Shown: positions 1 to 7,068 of the stretch, piece by piece
Layout of the letters: each line of letters opens with the position of its first letter
How positions within the stretch are numbered: the stretch's first letter is position 1
Origin: Mycolicibacterium sp. P1-5
GTDB lineage: Bacteria > Actinomycetota > Actinomycetes > Mycobacteriales > Mycobacteriaceae
DNA length: 64,000 nt
Assembly: GCF_008329565.1 (NCBI RefSeq)
Contig: NZ_NPKT01000019.1
Location: 1 to 64,000, forward strand
Reading direction: 5' to 3'
Translations under genes and position numbers: made by a program
The notes under the pieces: generated by a model
What the model saw: only the letters and a program-made list of their open reading frames with translations
What the model was told of the DNA's origin: nothing
The model's database searches: none

Positions 1-48
1 AATCCTCCCGGACCTACCGCACCCGAGAACCACAACCGGCATCATCGA

Positions 49-94
49 TGTACGCGATGTCTTGAGACATATGTGTACGCGATGTCCCGAGACA
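49..94. repeat. Two direct 21-bp repeats, possible insertion-sequence end remnant
   Basis: Two copies of a 21-bp unit lie at 49-69 and 74-94, 25 bp apart, differing at two positions. Each ends in a small inverted repeat, TGTCttgaGACA in the first copy and TGTCccgaGACA in the second. Short arrays of this kind resemble the terminal regions of IS481-type elements in mycobacteria, but no transposase is present in the window. The assignment is an inference from memory. What is directly visible is the tandem arrangement downstream of the crp stop codon. Confidence 0.5.
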
Positions 95-108
95 CCACAC
101 GTCGCTGA

Positions 109-135
109 GCGAACGAAACCGCGCCGAAATCGCTA
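109..135. repeat. Truncated half copy of the 55-bp stop-codon palindrome
   Basis: The segment ending in GCGCCGAAATCGCTA matches one arm plus part of the loop of the complete palindromes at 51451-51505 and 63528-63582. As in those copies, the CTA at its end is the complement of a TAG stop codon, here that of crp. The other arm is missing and its place is taken by the 49-94 repeats, so the element looks truncated. Confidence 0.6.
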
Positions 136-807
136 CCTCGCTCGGCGGGCCAGCCGCTCCGAGTCGCTGATCAGCACGCTCTTGCCCTCCAGGCGGATCC
201 ATCCGCGATGGGCGAAATCGGCCAGCGCCTTGTTGACCGTTTCGCGGGAGGCACCGACCAGCTGGGCGATCTCCTCCTGCGTGAGGTCATGGGTGACCCG
301 CAGCGCGCCGCCCTCCTGGGTGCCGAATCGCTGAGCCAGCTGCAGCAGCTGCTTGGCGACGCGCCCCGGGACGTCGGTGAAGATGAGGTCGGCGAGGTTG
401 TTGTTGGTGCGGCGCAGGCGACGGGCCAACACCCGCAGCAACTGCTCGGCGATCTCCGGACGGTCGGAGATCCACGCCCGAAGCGCATCGCGGTCCATCG
501 TCACCGCACGCACTTCGGTGATGGTCGTCGCGCTGGACGTCCGCGGGCCGGGGTCGAAGATCGACAGTTCTCCGAACATGTCCGAAGGACCCATGATTGT
601 CAGCAGGTTTTCCCGGCCGTCGGGCGATCGCCGGCCGATCTTGATCTTCCCGGAGATGATGATGTACAGCCGATCACCCGGCTCGCCTTCGGCGAACACG
701 GTGTGTCCACGCGGGAAGTCAACCGGCTGAAGCTGTTTCGTCAGCGCGGAAACCGCGCTGGGTTCAACTCCCTGGAAGATTCCGGCCCTCGCCAGGATCT
801 CGTCCAC
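133..807 (-). CDS. crp: cAMP receptor protein, global transcription regulator
   Basis: This 224-residue protein is near-identical to M. tuberculosis Rv3676 (Crp), the cAMP-binding dimeric activator/repressor that recognises TGTGA-N6-TCACA sites. The cyclic-nucleotide domain fills the N-terminal half. The phosphate-binding cassette has G79, E80, R89 and T90, and T134/N135 lie on the dimer helix that contacts adenine. The DNA-reading helix-turn-helix is at about residues 176-198 (TQEEIAQLVGASRETVNKAL). The start is GTG at 807, preceded by AGAGGGG as ribosome site. The stop codon lies in a truncated palindromic repeat. Good Crp-type sites occur in this window upstream of acs and Ms1, making those genes plausible targets (inference). 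Confidence 0.97.
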   Translation of the reverse strand: MDEILARAGIFQGVEPSAVSALTKQLQPVDFPRGHTVFAEGEPGDRLYIIISGKIKIGRRSPDGRENLLTIMGPSDMFGELSIFDPGPRTSSATTITEVRAVTMDRDALRAWISDRPEIAEQLLRVLARRLRRTNNNLADLIFTDVPGRVAKQLLQLAQRFGTQEGGALRVTHDLTQEEIAQLVGASRETVNKALADFAHRGWIRLEGKSVLISDSERLARRAR

Positions 808-872
808 GTCGCCCCTCTTAAACTCTTCGATGATGTGAAATGCGCAGGCCAGCTGTAGTGCTAAGCCATGTC

Positions 873-878
873 AGTCTA
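873..878 (-). promoter_or_regulatory. Candidate -10 element of crp
   Basis: On the minus strand a TAGACT hexamer lies about 65 nt upstream of the crp start codon, implying a leader of roughly 60 nt. No convincing -35 hexamer was found at the usual spacing. No strong Crp operator is visible in this leader. Confidence 0.35.
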
Positions 879-922
879 GTCGTTGCCGGTCTTTCGACGT
901 GCCAACGCTACACACGATTGCC

Positions 923-1246
923 CTACTGAGTCCGGTGAAATTGCGGATTGGGACCTGCGTGGGCATATGTCCGCGTCGGCAAACCGGGTTCGTCATCGCT
1001 CAGGCGGGACGGCACATCGACCCGTCTGGACGTGATTTCGGCTCGCGGCGGCGCCTGTGCGGCCGGGGTTTTCGCCGTCCGCTCCAGATACTCGGTGACC
1101 TCGTCGGCGGCCGTGCGATCGACGCGCAACGCCTCTTCGAGTCTTTGCAACGCGAAGGTTGAAAGCATCAACAGCCCGGGGACACACACCGCGAGCAACC
1201 AGGTCACGGGGGAAAGTAAACACGCGCAAGGTCTCAGCGGGATCAC
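923..1246 (-). CDS. Small membrane protein, Rv3675-like
   Basis: A 107-residue protein with one hydrophobic segment near the N-terminus (about residues 10-32) and a polar, Pro/Arg-rich C-terminal part that is probably cytosolic. Position between nth and crp matches Rv3675, annotated in H37Rv as a possible membrane protein of unknown function. It reads in the same direction as crp, with a 115-bp gap, so the two may share transcription. The start is uncertain: GTG at 1246 is used here, and an internal GTG just before the hydrophobic segment is an alternative. No catalytic motif is visible. Confidence 0.6.
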   Translation of the reverse strand: MIPLRPCACLLSPVTWLLAVCVPGLLMLSTFALQRLEEALRVDRTAADEVTEYLERTAKTPAAQAPPRAEITSRRVDVPSRLSDDEPGLPTRTYAHAGPNPQFHRTQ

Positions 1247-1300
1247 GAATTGTCACCGGTCAGTCCGCGGCTTGACGGACCACGTCAGTACTCTTGCAGC

Positions 1301-2113
1301 GTGACCACGAACAGCCCGTCAACCAGGCGCAAGGCCGCTGGCGGTGCAGCGAAGCCGCAGCCCCCGGGTACGGCGGAAGCAAAGAAGTGGGATTCTGAAA
1401 CCCATCTGGGCCTGGTCCGGCGCGCGCGCCGCATGAATCGCGCCCTGGCCACGGCGTTTCCGCACGTGTACTGCGAACTCGACTTCACCAATCCACTGGA
1501 ACTGGCCGTCGCCACCATCCTTTCGGCCCAGTCCACCGACAAGAGGGTCAACCTCACCACCCCGGCGCTGTTCAAGAAATACCGCACCGCCAAGGATTAC
1601 GCCCAAGCCGACCGTGCTGAGCTCGAGGAGCTGATCCGGCCCACCGGCTTTTACCGCAACAAGGCCAATTCGCTGATCCGGTTGGGTCAGGAACTCGAGG
1701 AGCGGTTCGAGGGCGAAGTGCCGCGCACCATCTCTGAACTGGTCACCCTGCCCGGTGTCGGCCGCAAGACCGCGAACGTGATCCTGGGTAATGCCTTCGG
1801 CGTCCCGGGTATCACCGTGGACACCCACTTTGGCCGGCTCGTGCGCCGCTGGCGCTGGACCGCCGAGGAAGACCCGGTCAAGGTCGAACACATCGTGGGC
1901 GATCTGATCGAGCGCAGCGAGTGGACATTACTGAGCCATCGCGTCATCTTTCACGGCCGTCGGGTGTGCCACGCCCGAAAGCCGGCGTGTGGGGTGTGTG
2001 TGTTGGCCAAGGACTGCCCGTCCTTCGGCCTCGGACCGACCGATCCGCTCATCGCCGCGCCGTTGGTGAAAGGCCCCGAGACCGAGCATCTGCTGGCGCT
2101 CGCCGGGCTCTGA
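1301..2113 (+). CDS. nth: Endonuclease III, base-excision repair DNA glycosylase/AP lyase
   Basis: This enzyme removes oxidised pyrimidines and cleaves at abasic sites. The helix-hairpin-helix LPGVGRKTANVIL carries the catalytic lysine, and VDTHFGR carries the catalytic aspartate. Near the C-terminus four cysteines in C-X6-C-X2-C-X5-C spacing (CHARKPACGVCVLAKDC) form the [4Fe-4S] cluster. An upstream GTG at 1250 would add 17 unconserved residues. I chose GTG at 1301 because a -10 hexamer TACTCT (1289-1294) ends 6 nt before it, the pattern of leaderless mycobacterial transcripts. The product is 270 residues, somewhat longer at the N-terminus than the M. tuberculosis enzyme. It opens a run of codirectional genes ending with marP. 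Confidence 0.95.
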   Translation: MTTNSPSTRRKAAGGAAKPQPPGTAEAKKWDSETHLGLVRRARRMNRALATAFPHVYCELDFTNPLELAVATILSAQSTDKRVNLTTPALFKKYRTAKDYAQADRAELEELIRPTGFYRNKANSLIRLGQELEERFEGEVPRTISELVTLPGVGRKTANVILGNAFGVPGITVDTHFGRLVRRWRWTAEEDPVKVEHIVGDLIERSEWTLLSHRVIFHGRRVCHARKPACGVCVLAKDCPSFGLGPTDPLIAAPLVKGPETEHLLALAGL

Positions 2114-2134
2114 CCTTCCGACCCGCACTCACTG

Positions 2135-2776
2135 ATGACGACGTCGACACGCTGGACGCTGGTGGTGCTCGCCGTGCTGGCGGCGCTGATCGTGGCCTTT
2201 GCTCTCGAACTCGACGACACTCCGGCGGGCCCGGCAGGTTCGCCGGGCGCCCAGGTGTCGCGGACCCACCGCGACGCCGACACGCCCGAGGCACTGGCCG
2301 GCCCGCGACAGCGCGCCGACCTGTCGCCCTGCCCGGCCGCAGCCGGCAATCCAGGGCGGGAGGAGCTGCGCGGCATCGTCGTCGAGTGCGCCGCTGACGG
2401 CGCACAGGTAGACGTGGCCCGGGCCCTTGCCGGGCGTCCGGTGGTGCTCAACCTCTGGGCGTACTGGTGTGGGCCCTGCGCGGAAGAACTCCCGGCGATG
2501 GCGGATTACCAGCGCCGAGTAGGTACGGACGTCGCCGTGGTGACGGTGCATCAGGACGAGAACGAGGCGGCCGGTCTCCTGCGGCTGGCCGAGCTCGGCG
2601 TGCGCCTGCCCACCTTCCAGGACGGCCAGCGCCGGATCGCCGCGGCGTTGGGAGTGCCCAACGTCATGCCCGCGACCGTGGTGCTGCGCGCGGACGGTAG
2701 CGTTGCCAAAATCCTTCCGCAGGCGTTCACCAGTGCCGACGAGATCGCCGCCGCGGTGAAGAATGCATTTCAGTGA
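2135..2776 (+). CDS. Membrane-anchored TlpA-like thioredoxin (Rv3673c-like)
   Basis: A 213-residue extracytoplasmic thioredoxin-fold protein. An N-terminal hydrophobic anchor (about residues 7-24) is followed by a Pro/Gly linker and a thioredoxin domain with the redox motif WCGPC. The cis-proline loop is represented by VMPATVV. Two further cysteines in the linker region could form a structural disulfide. It follows nth by 21 bp, and its TGA stop overlaps the GTG of the next gene by 4 nt, indicating translational coupling with the NUDIX hydrolase and then marP. The role is probably thiol-disulfide exchange in the cell envelope; the substrate is unknown. Confidence 0.85.
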   Translation: MTTSTRWTLVVLAVLAALIVAFALELDDTPAGPAGSPGAQVSRTHRDADTPEALAGPRQRADLSPCPAAAGNPGREELRGIVVECAADGAQVDVARALAGRPVVLNLWAYWCGPCAEELPAMADYQRRVGTDVAVVTVHQDENEAAGLLRLAELGVRLPTFQDGQRRIAAALGVPNVMPATVVLRADGSVAKILPQAFTSADEIAAAVKNAFQ

Positions 2777-3570
2777 CGACGAACGAGAGAGACGCGGTGA
2801 CCCAGGGTTCCTCCCGCTCGGCGGCCTCGGTTGCGCTCACCCCGCAGTACCGGCCGCCCTGGCTGGCGCCGCTGGTCGACAACGTCGACCGGGTTCCGCA
2901 CGCGTATCGCCGCAAGGTGCCCCCCGAGCTGCTGGCCGCGGTCGTCGAAGCACGCGATGCCGGCACCAGCGCGCGTGACGCCGCCGTGCTCGTGCTGTTC
3001 TCCGGACCGACTTCGGGTGACGCGCACGGCCGGCTGCCCGACGATGCTGACCTGCTGCTGACCGTTCGGGCCGGTTCGCTGCGCCACCATGCCGGGCAGG
3101 CCGCGTTCCCCGGTGGAGCGGCGGACCCGGAGGACAACGGTCCGGTCGCGACCGCGCTCCGGGAAGCGCAGGAGGAGACCGGTATCGACCCGGGCCGGTT
3201 GTACCCGCTGGCCGTCCTGGAGCGAATGTTCATCCCGCCCTCCGGTTTTCACGTCGTACCGGTACTGGCATACTCGCCGGATCCGGGACCGGTGGCCGTC
3301 GTGGACAGGGGTGAAACCGCTCTCGTCGCGCGGGTTCCGGTGCGTGCGTTCACCAATCCTGAGAATCGGCTGATGGTCTACCGCACCGGAGCTGGACGCG
3401 GCTTGGCCGGCCCCGCCTTTCTGCTCAACCAGATGTTGGTGTGGGGGTTCACCGGCCACGTAATCTCAGCGATGCTCGACGTGGCCGGGTGGTCGCAACC
3501 GTGGAACACCGAAGACGTCCGGGAGTTGGACGAGGCGATGGCGCTCGTCGGAAGTGAGGAGCCCCTGTGA
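2773..3570 (+). CDS. NUDIX hydrolase, CoA-pyrophosphatase type (Rv3672c-like)
   Basis: A 265-residue NUDIX-fold hydrolase. The NUDIX box runs from GGAADPED to REAQEETGID, with the metal-binding REXXEE core intact. Just upstream, LRHHAGQAAFPGG resembles the extra signature of NUDT7/CoA-diphosphatase relatives, so the substrate is likely CoA or a CoA derivative (family inference). The GTG start at 2773 overlaps the previous stop, and its own TGA overlaps the marP GTG by 4 nt. An alternative start GTG lies at 2797. Confidence 0.85.
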   Translation: MTTNERDAVTQGSSRSAASVALTPQYRPPWLAPLVDNVDRVPHAYRRKVPPELLAAVVEARDAGTSARDAAVLVLFSGPTSGDAHGRLPDDADLLLTVRAGSLRHHAGQAAFPGGAADPEDNGPVATALREAQEETGIDPGRLYPLAVLERMFIPPSGFHVVPVLAYSPDPGPVAVVDRGETALVARVPVRAFTNPENRLMVYRTGAGRGLAGPAFLLNQMLVWGFTGHVISAMLDVAGWSQPWNTEDVRELDEAMALVGSEEPL

Positions 3571-4754
3571 CGAGTTCGCAATGGCTGGACGTCGCGGTGC
3601 TGGCGGTGGCGTTGGTCGCGGCCATCTCCGGCTGGCGGTCCGGCGCGCTGGGCTCCCTGATGTCGTTCGTCGGCGTGATCCTCGGTGCCATCGCCGGTGT
3701 GATGCTTGCCCCCCATATCGTCAGCCATATCAGTTCGCCGCGGGCCAAGCTCTTTGCTGCGTTGTTCCTGATCCTGGCGCTGGTGGTCGTCGGCGAGGTG
3801 GCCGGCGTTGTGCTCGGCCGCGCGGTGCGCGGTGCGATCCGCAACAAGGCGGTCCGAACCGTCGACTCGGTGATCGGCGTGGCGGTTCAGCTGGTGGTCG
3901 TGATGGTCGCGGCGTGGCTGCTGGCCAGCCCACTGACGTCGTCGGATCAACCAAACCTCGCCGCGGCGACGCGCGGCTCGAAAGTGCTTGCCGAAGTGGA
4001 CAAGTACGCGCCCGAGTGGCTGAAGGCGGTGCCGAAGCGGATGTCGGCGCTGTTGCGCACGTCCGGCCTGCCAGATGTCTTGCAGCCGTTCGGCCGCACT
4101 CCCATTCAGGCTGTCGACGCCCCGGATGCCTCGCTGGCCGACAGTCTCGTGGTGTCCAACGCGCGCGCGAGTGTGGTGAAGATCCGCGGTGTCGCCCCGG
4201 GGTGCCAGAAGGTGCTGGAAGGCACGGGTTTTGTAATCGCCCCGAACAGGGTGATGTCCAACGCGCACGTGGTCGCCGGGTCCGACAGTGTCACCGTGGA
4301 GGCCGAGGGACAGACGTACGACGCGACCGTCGTCTCCTATGACCCCAACGAGGACATCTCGATCCTGGATGTGCCGAACCTGCCGCAGCGTCCGCTGGTG
4401 TTCGCCGAGCAGCCGGCAAAGTCCGGCACCGACGCGGTCGTACTGGGATATCCCGGTGGCGGCGAGTTCGCCGCGACCCCGGCGCGGGTGCGCGAGACCA
4501 TCGAGCTGAACGGACCGGACATCTATCGCACGACGACGGTCAATCGAGAGGTGTACACGATCAGAGGGACTGTGCGCCAAGGAAATTCGGGCGGTCCGAT
4601 GATCAACAGGGCGGGTCAGGTGCTCGGCGTGGTGTTCGGCGCGGCGGTGGACGACAACGACACCGGATTCGTGCTGACGGCCAACGAGGTGTCGCGTCAG
4701 CTGGCCAAAATCGGCAACACCGCCAAGGTGGCCACCGGGGCCTGCGTCACCTAG
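3567..4754 (+). CDS. marP: Periplasmic serine protease MarP, acid-resistance protease
   Basis: Ortholog of Rv3671c, the membrane-anchored chymotrypsin-like protease needed for acid and oxidative resistance in M. tuberculosis. Of 395 residues, about the first 120 form four membrane helices of the CvpA type, and the rest is the extracytoplasmic protease. The catalytic triad is H234 (SNAHVV), D263 (NEDIS) and S341 (GNSGGP). C213 and C393 match the disulfide known to lock the active site in the M. tuberculosis enzyme. The GTG at 3567 is coupled to the NUDIX gene by a 4-nt overlap. The stop overlaps the convergent ephE stop region by 8 bp. Confidence 0.96.
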   Translation: MTSSQWLDVAVLAVALVAAISGWRSGALGSLMSFVGVILGAIAGVMLAPHIVSHISSPRAKLFAALFLILALVVVGEVAGVVLGRAVRGAIRNKAVRTVDSVIGVAVQLVVVMVAAWLLASPLTSSDQPNLAAATRGSKVLAEVDKYAPEWLKAVPKRMSALLRTSGLPDVLQPFGRTPIQAVDAPDASLADSLVVSNARASVVKIRGVAPGCQKVLEGTGFVIAPNRVMSNAHVVAGSDSVTVEAEGQTYDATVVSYDPNEDISILDVPNLPQRPLVFAEQPAKSGTDAVVLGYPGGGEFAATPARVRETIELNGPDIYRTTTVNREVYTIRGTVRQGNSGGPMINRAGQVLGVVFGAAVDDNDTGFVLTANEVSRQLAKIGNTAKVATGACVT

Positions 4755-5700
4755 TCGGGTCGTAGACCAGGGTGAGAAATCGCCGCAGGTGTTCGTTGAC
4801 CTCGTCGGGGGCTTCCTCGTGGGCGAAGTGACCGATACCGGAGACCGATACGAACCGGCCGCGCGGCGCGTAGCGCCGGGTGCGCTCCACCGGGTCCGCG
4901 AGCACGTAGGGGTCGGCGTCGCCGCGCAGGTGGATCAGCGGGACGTCGAGCGGACGGTTCATCAACTTCATGAATCGCCAACCCTCGCTGCGTAGTTGGC
5001 TGCGTACCGCCCAGCGCTGGTATTCGAGCGCTGAGTGCGCGGCCGACGGGATCTGGATGGCCTGGCGCATGTGGGCGATGGTCTCCGAAAAGTCCTCAAA
5101 GGCAAGCCACTTAGCTGAGGCGCGGTGGCGCACCAGGCGTTCGAGTAGATCGGCGTTGCGCCGGGTCAGGGCGCGTTCGGGCCAGACCGGCAGCTGATAG
5201 CGCAGCAACGTTGGGAGCAGGGCGCGGCTCTGGTCGCGCCGGCGCAGCGCCGACGCCCGCAGCGCGGCGGGATGCGGAGAGCTCACCAGTGCGATGGCCC
5301 GCACCGCCCGCGGGTGCAGCACTGCCGTCGCCCAACACACCAGCCCGCCGTCGGCGTGCCCGACCAGCGTGGCCGAACTGTGGCCGAGCGCGCGGATCAG
5401 CCCGGCGGTGTCCCCGGCCAGGGTCCATCCGTCGTAGCCGCGCGGTGGTTTGTCACTGCCGCCGTAGCCGCGCAGATCGACCGCGACCACCCGCGCGCCG
5501 GACAGTCCGCGCAATTGGTGGCGCCACGACCACCAGAACGAACCGAAGCCGTGCAGCAGGATCACCAACGGTTGTGACGTTCCGGCCGCCGAGTCGGAGC
5601 CGCCCCCGCCCTCAACGCAATGGAACCGAATCCCGTTGGCGTGAACGTCGAAGTGGCGCCACGGCCCCGCGATGCGGACGACAGACGGGTCGGGAATCAC
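4747..5700 (-). CDS. ephE: Alpha/beta-hydrolase, putative epoxide hydrolase EphE
   Basis: A 317-residue alpha/beta-hydrolase of the epoxide-hydrolase class. H50-G51 form the oxyanion HG motif (LLHGFG), D117 in GHADGG is the nucleophile, D261/D263 (RGDADP) are candidates for the acid, and H291 in GIGHFAHE is the catalytic base. It matches Rv3670 in position. The GTG start (5698-5700) overlaps the stop of the upstream membrane-protein gene by 4 nt, so the two are one transcription unit. Natural substrate unknown; epoxides of lipids are a family-level guess. Confidence 0.88.
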   Translation of the reverse strand: MIPDPSVVRIAGPWRHFDVHANGIRFHCVEGGGGSDSAAGTSQPLVILLHGFGSFWWSWRHQLRGLSGARVVAVDLRGYGGSDKPPRGYDGWTLAGDTAGLIRALGHSSATLVGHADGGLVCWATAVLHPRAVRAIALVSSPHPAALRASALRRRDQSRALLPTLLRYQLPVWPERALTRRNADLLERLVRHRASAKWLAFEDFSETIAHMRQAIQIPSAAHSALEYQRWAVRSQLRSEGWRFMKLMNRPLDVPLIHLRGDADPYVLADPVERTRRYAPRGRFVSVSGIGHFAHEEAPDEVNEHLRRFLTLVYDPTR

Positions 5701-6209
5701 CAGCCGGACGGGTCAGTGGGCGGCGCGGTGCCCGGGGCGATCGCCTTACCCGCTGACCTATCGTGGCCCGGCGTGAACGCCTCCCGCGCTTCCCTGACCG
5801 ATTCGATGGTCTTCTGCGGTCCGCGGATGCGGCGCACCTTCAGATACCCGAACAGGCCGAACACCGCGGTGGTGACGACCATCAACAGGAAGACGATCAG
5901 GAAGGCCACCCAGCGCCACAGCCAGGTGTCGAGCAACTCAGCGAGGAAGAAGAACAGGAAGAACGTCGAGTAGAACAGCACCACCAGCGCGAGGATGAAG
6001 AACACGCTGCCGGTGAGGCCCTTCTTCACATCGCGAGTGATCTCGGCCTTGGCCAGTTCGACCTCGGCGCGCACGAGGGTGGACATCTGCGCGGTGGCAT
6101 CCTTGACCAGGTCGCCGACGGAGGGGTTGGCCGGTAGCGCATTCGGATCCACCAGGGGGATCGAGGTGACGGTGGTGGGTACACCGGTCTTGCGATCGCC
6201 ATTGCTCAC
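5697..6209 (-). CDS. Phage-holin-superfamily membrane protein (Rv3669-like)
   Basis: A 170-residue membrane protein. An N-terminal amphipathic stretch (about 30-65, VGDLVKDATAQMSTLVRAEV) precedes two strongly hydrophobic helices (about 67-92 and 98-122) and a polar tail. This layout is that of the actinobacterial holin-superfamily proteins often found beside envelope genes; Rv3669 is the syntenic gene. Start is GTG at 6209, with GGAGGA 7 nt upstream. It is translationally coupled to ephE. No enzymatic motif is visible; function unknown. Confidence 0.8.
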   Translation of the reverse strand: MSNGDRKTGVPTTVTSIPLVDPNALPANPSVGDLVKDATAQMSTLVRAEVELAKAEITRDVKKGLTGSVFFILALVVLFYSTFFLFFFLAELLDTWLWRWVAFLIVFLLMVVTTAVFGLFGYLKVRRIRGPQKTIESVREAREAFTPGHDRSAGKAIAPGTAPPTDPSGW

Positions 6210-6356
6210 GGCTGTCCTCCAACTGTTCGCTGTCGTCGCGGTTCATGTTGCCATGCCACGCTCGCAGCGGGGATACCCACTGAGCTGTTACGCAAGTTGC
6301 CTATGTGATCAAGCTAGACTCGCCCTGTCGGGGCGGACTGTAAATGGAGGTTGCCA

Positions 6357-7067
6357 GTGACGACTGCGCAGCGTGTGCGCCGGACGGCGGGCGCCGTTGT
6401 CATGGCCTTCGGCGCCCTGATTTCCGGCGTGGCCCCGGTTGCCGGGGCAGACGGCAAGGTGCCCATGGGTGGTGGGGCCGGCGTCGTCGTCAACGGCGAC
6501 ACCTACTGCACATTGACGAGCATCGGCAACGACAACACCGGTGCGCTCATCGGGTTCACCTCCGCGCACTGCGGCGGCCCGGGCGCTCAGGTCGCCTCCG
6601 AGGACCGGCCGGCCGACGGCGTGATCGGCACCATGGTCGCCGGTAACGACGGTCTCGACTATGCGGTGATCCGGTTCGATCCCGACAAGGTGCAGCCGAT
6701 CTCGAACTACAAGGGCTTCGTCATCGACGGCATCGGTCCCGACCCGGTGTTCGGCGAGATCGCCTGCAAGCTCGGCCGCACCACCGGCTATTCCTGCGGG
6801 GTCACTTGGGGCCCCGGCCAGGATCCAGGCACCATCGTCAACCAGGTGTGCGGCCAGCCGGGCGACTCCGGTGCCCCGGTGACGGTGAACAACAAGCTCG
6901 TGGGGATGATCCACGGTGCGTTCAGCGAAGACCTGCCGACCTGTGTCGTCAAATTCATCCCACTGCACACGCCCGCGGTGACAATGTCGATCAACGCGGT
7001 CTTGGGCGACGTCGCCAGCAAGAACCGGCCCGGCACCGGTTTCGTCCCGACGACCGCCGTCGCCTGA
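6357..7067 (+). CDS. Secreted trypsin-like serine protease (Rv3668c-like)
   Basis: A 236-residue exported protease. A typical signal peptide has the RVRR cluster, a hydrophobic core, and a cleavage site around GVAPVAGAD near residue 32. The mature domain keeps the chymotrypsin-fold triad: H71 in TSAHCGG, D101 in GLDYAV, and S171 in GDSGAP. Cysteines near the histidine and serine loops probably form disulfides. GTG at 6357 is chosen over TTG at 6351 because GGAGG at 6346-6350 leaves a 6-nt spacer only for the former. The gene runs convergent to acs with 1 bp between stops. Confidence 0.88.
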   Translation: MTTAQRVRRTAGAVVMAFGALISGVAPVAGADGKVPMGGGAGVVVNGDTYCTLTSIGNDNTGALIGFTSAHCGGPGAQVASEDRPADGVIGTMVAGNDGLDYAVIRFDPDKVQPISNYKGFVIDGIGPDPVFGEIACKLGRTTGYSCGVTWGPGQDPGTIVNQVCGQPGDSGAPVTVNNKLVGMIHGAFSEDLPTCVVKFIPLHTPAVTMSINAVLGDVASKNRPGTGFVPTTAVA

Positions 7068-7068
7068 C

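Noticed and set aside
3378..4580. 400-residue minus-strand open frame
   Set aside because: Antisense to the NUDIX gene and marP, rich in His/Arg/Gln with no domain; both genes on the plus strand are clear.
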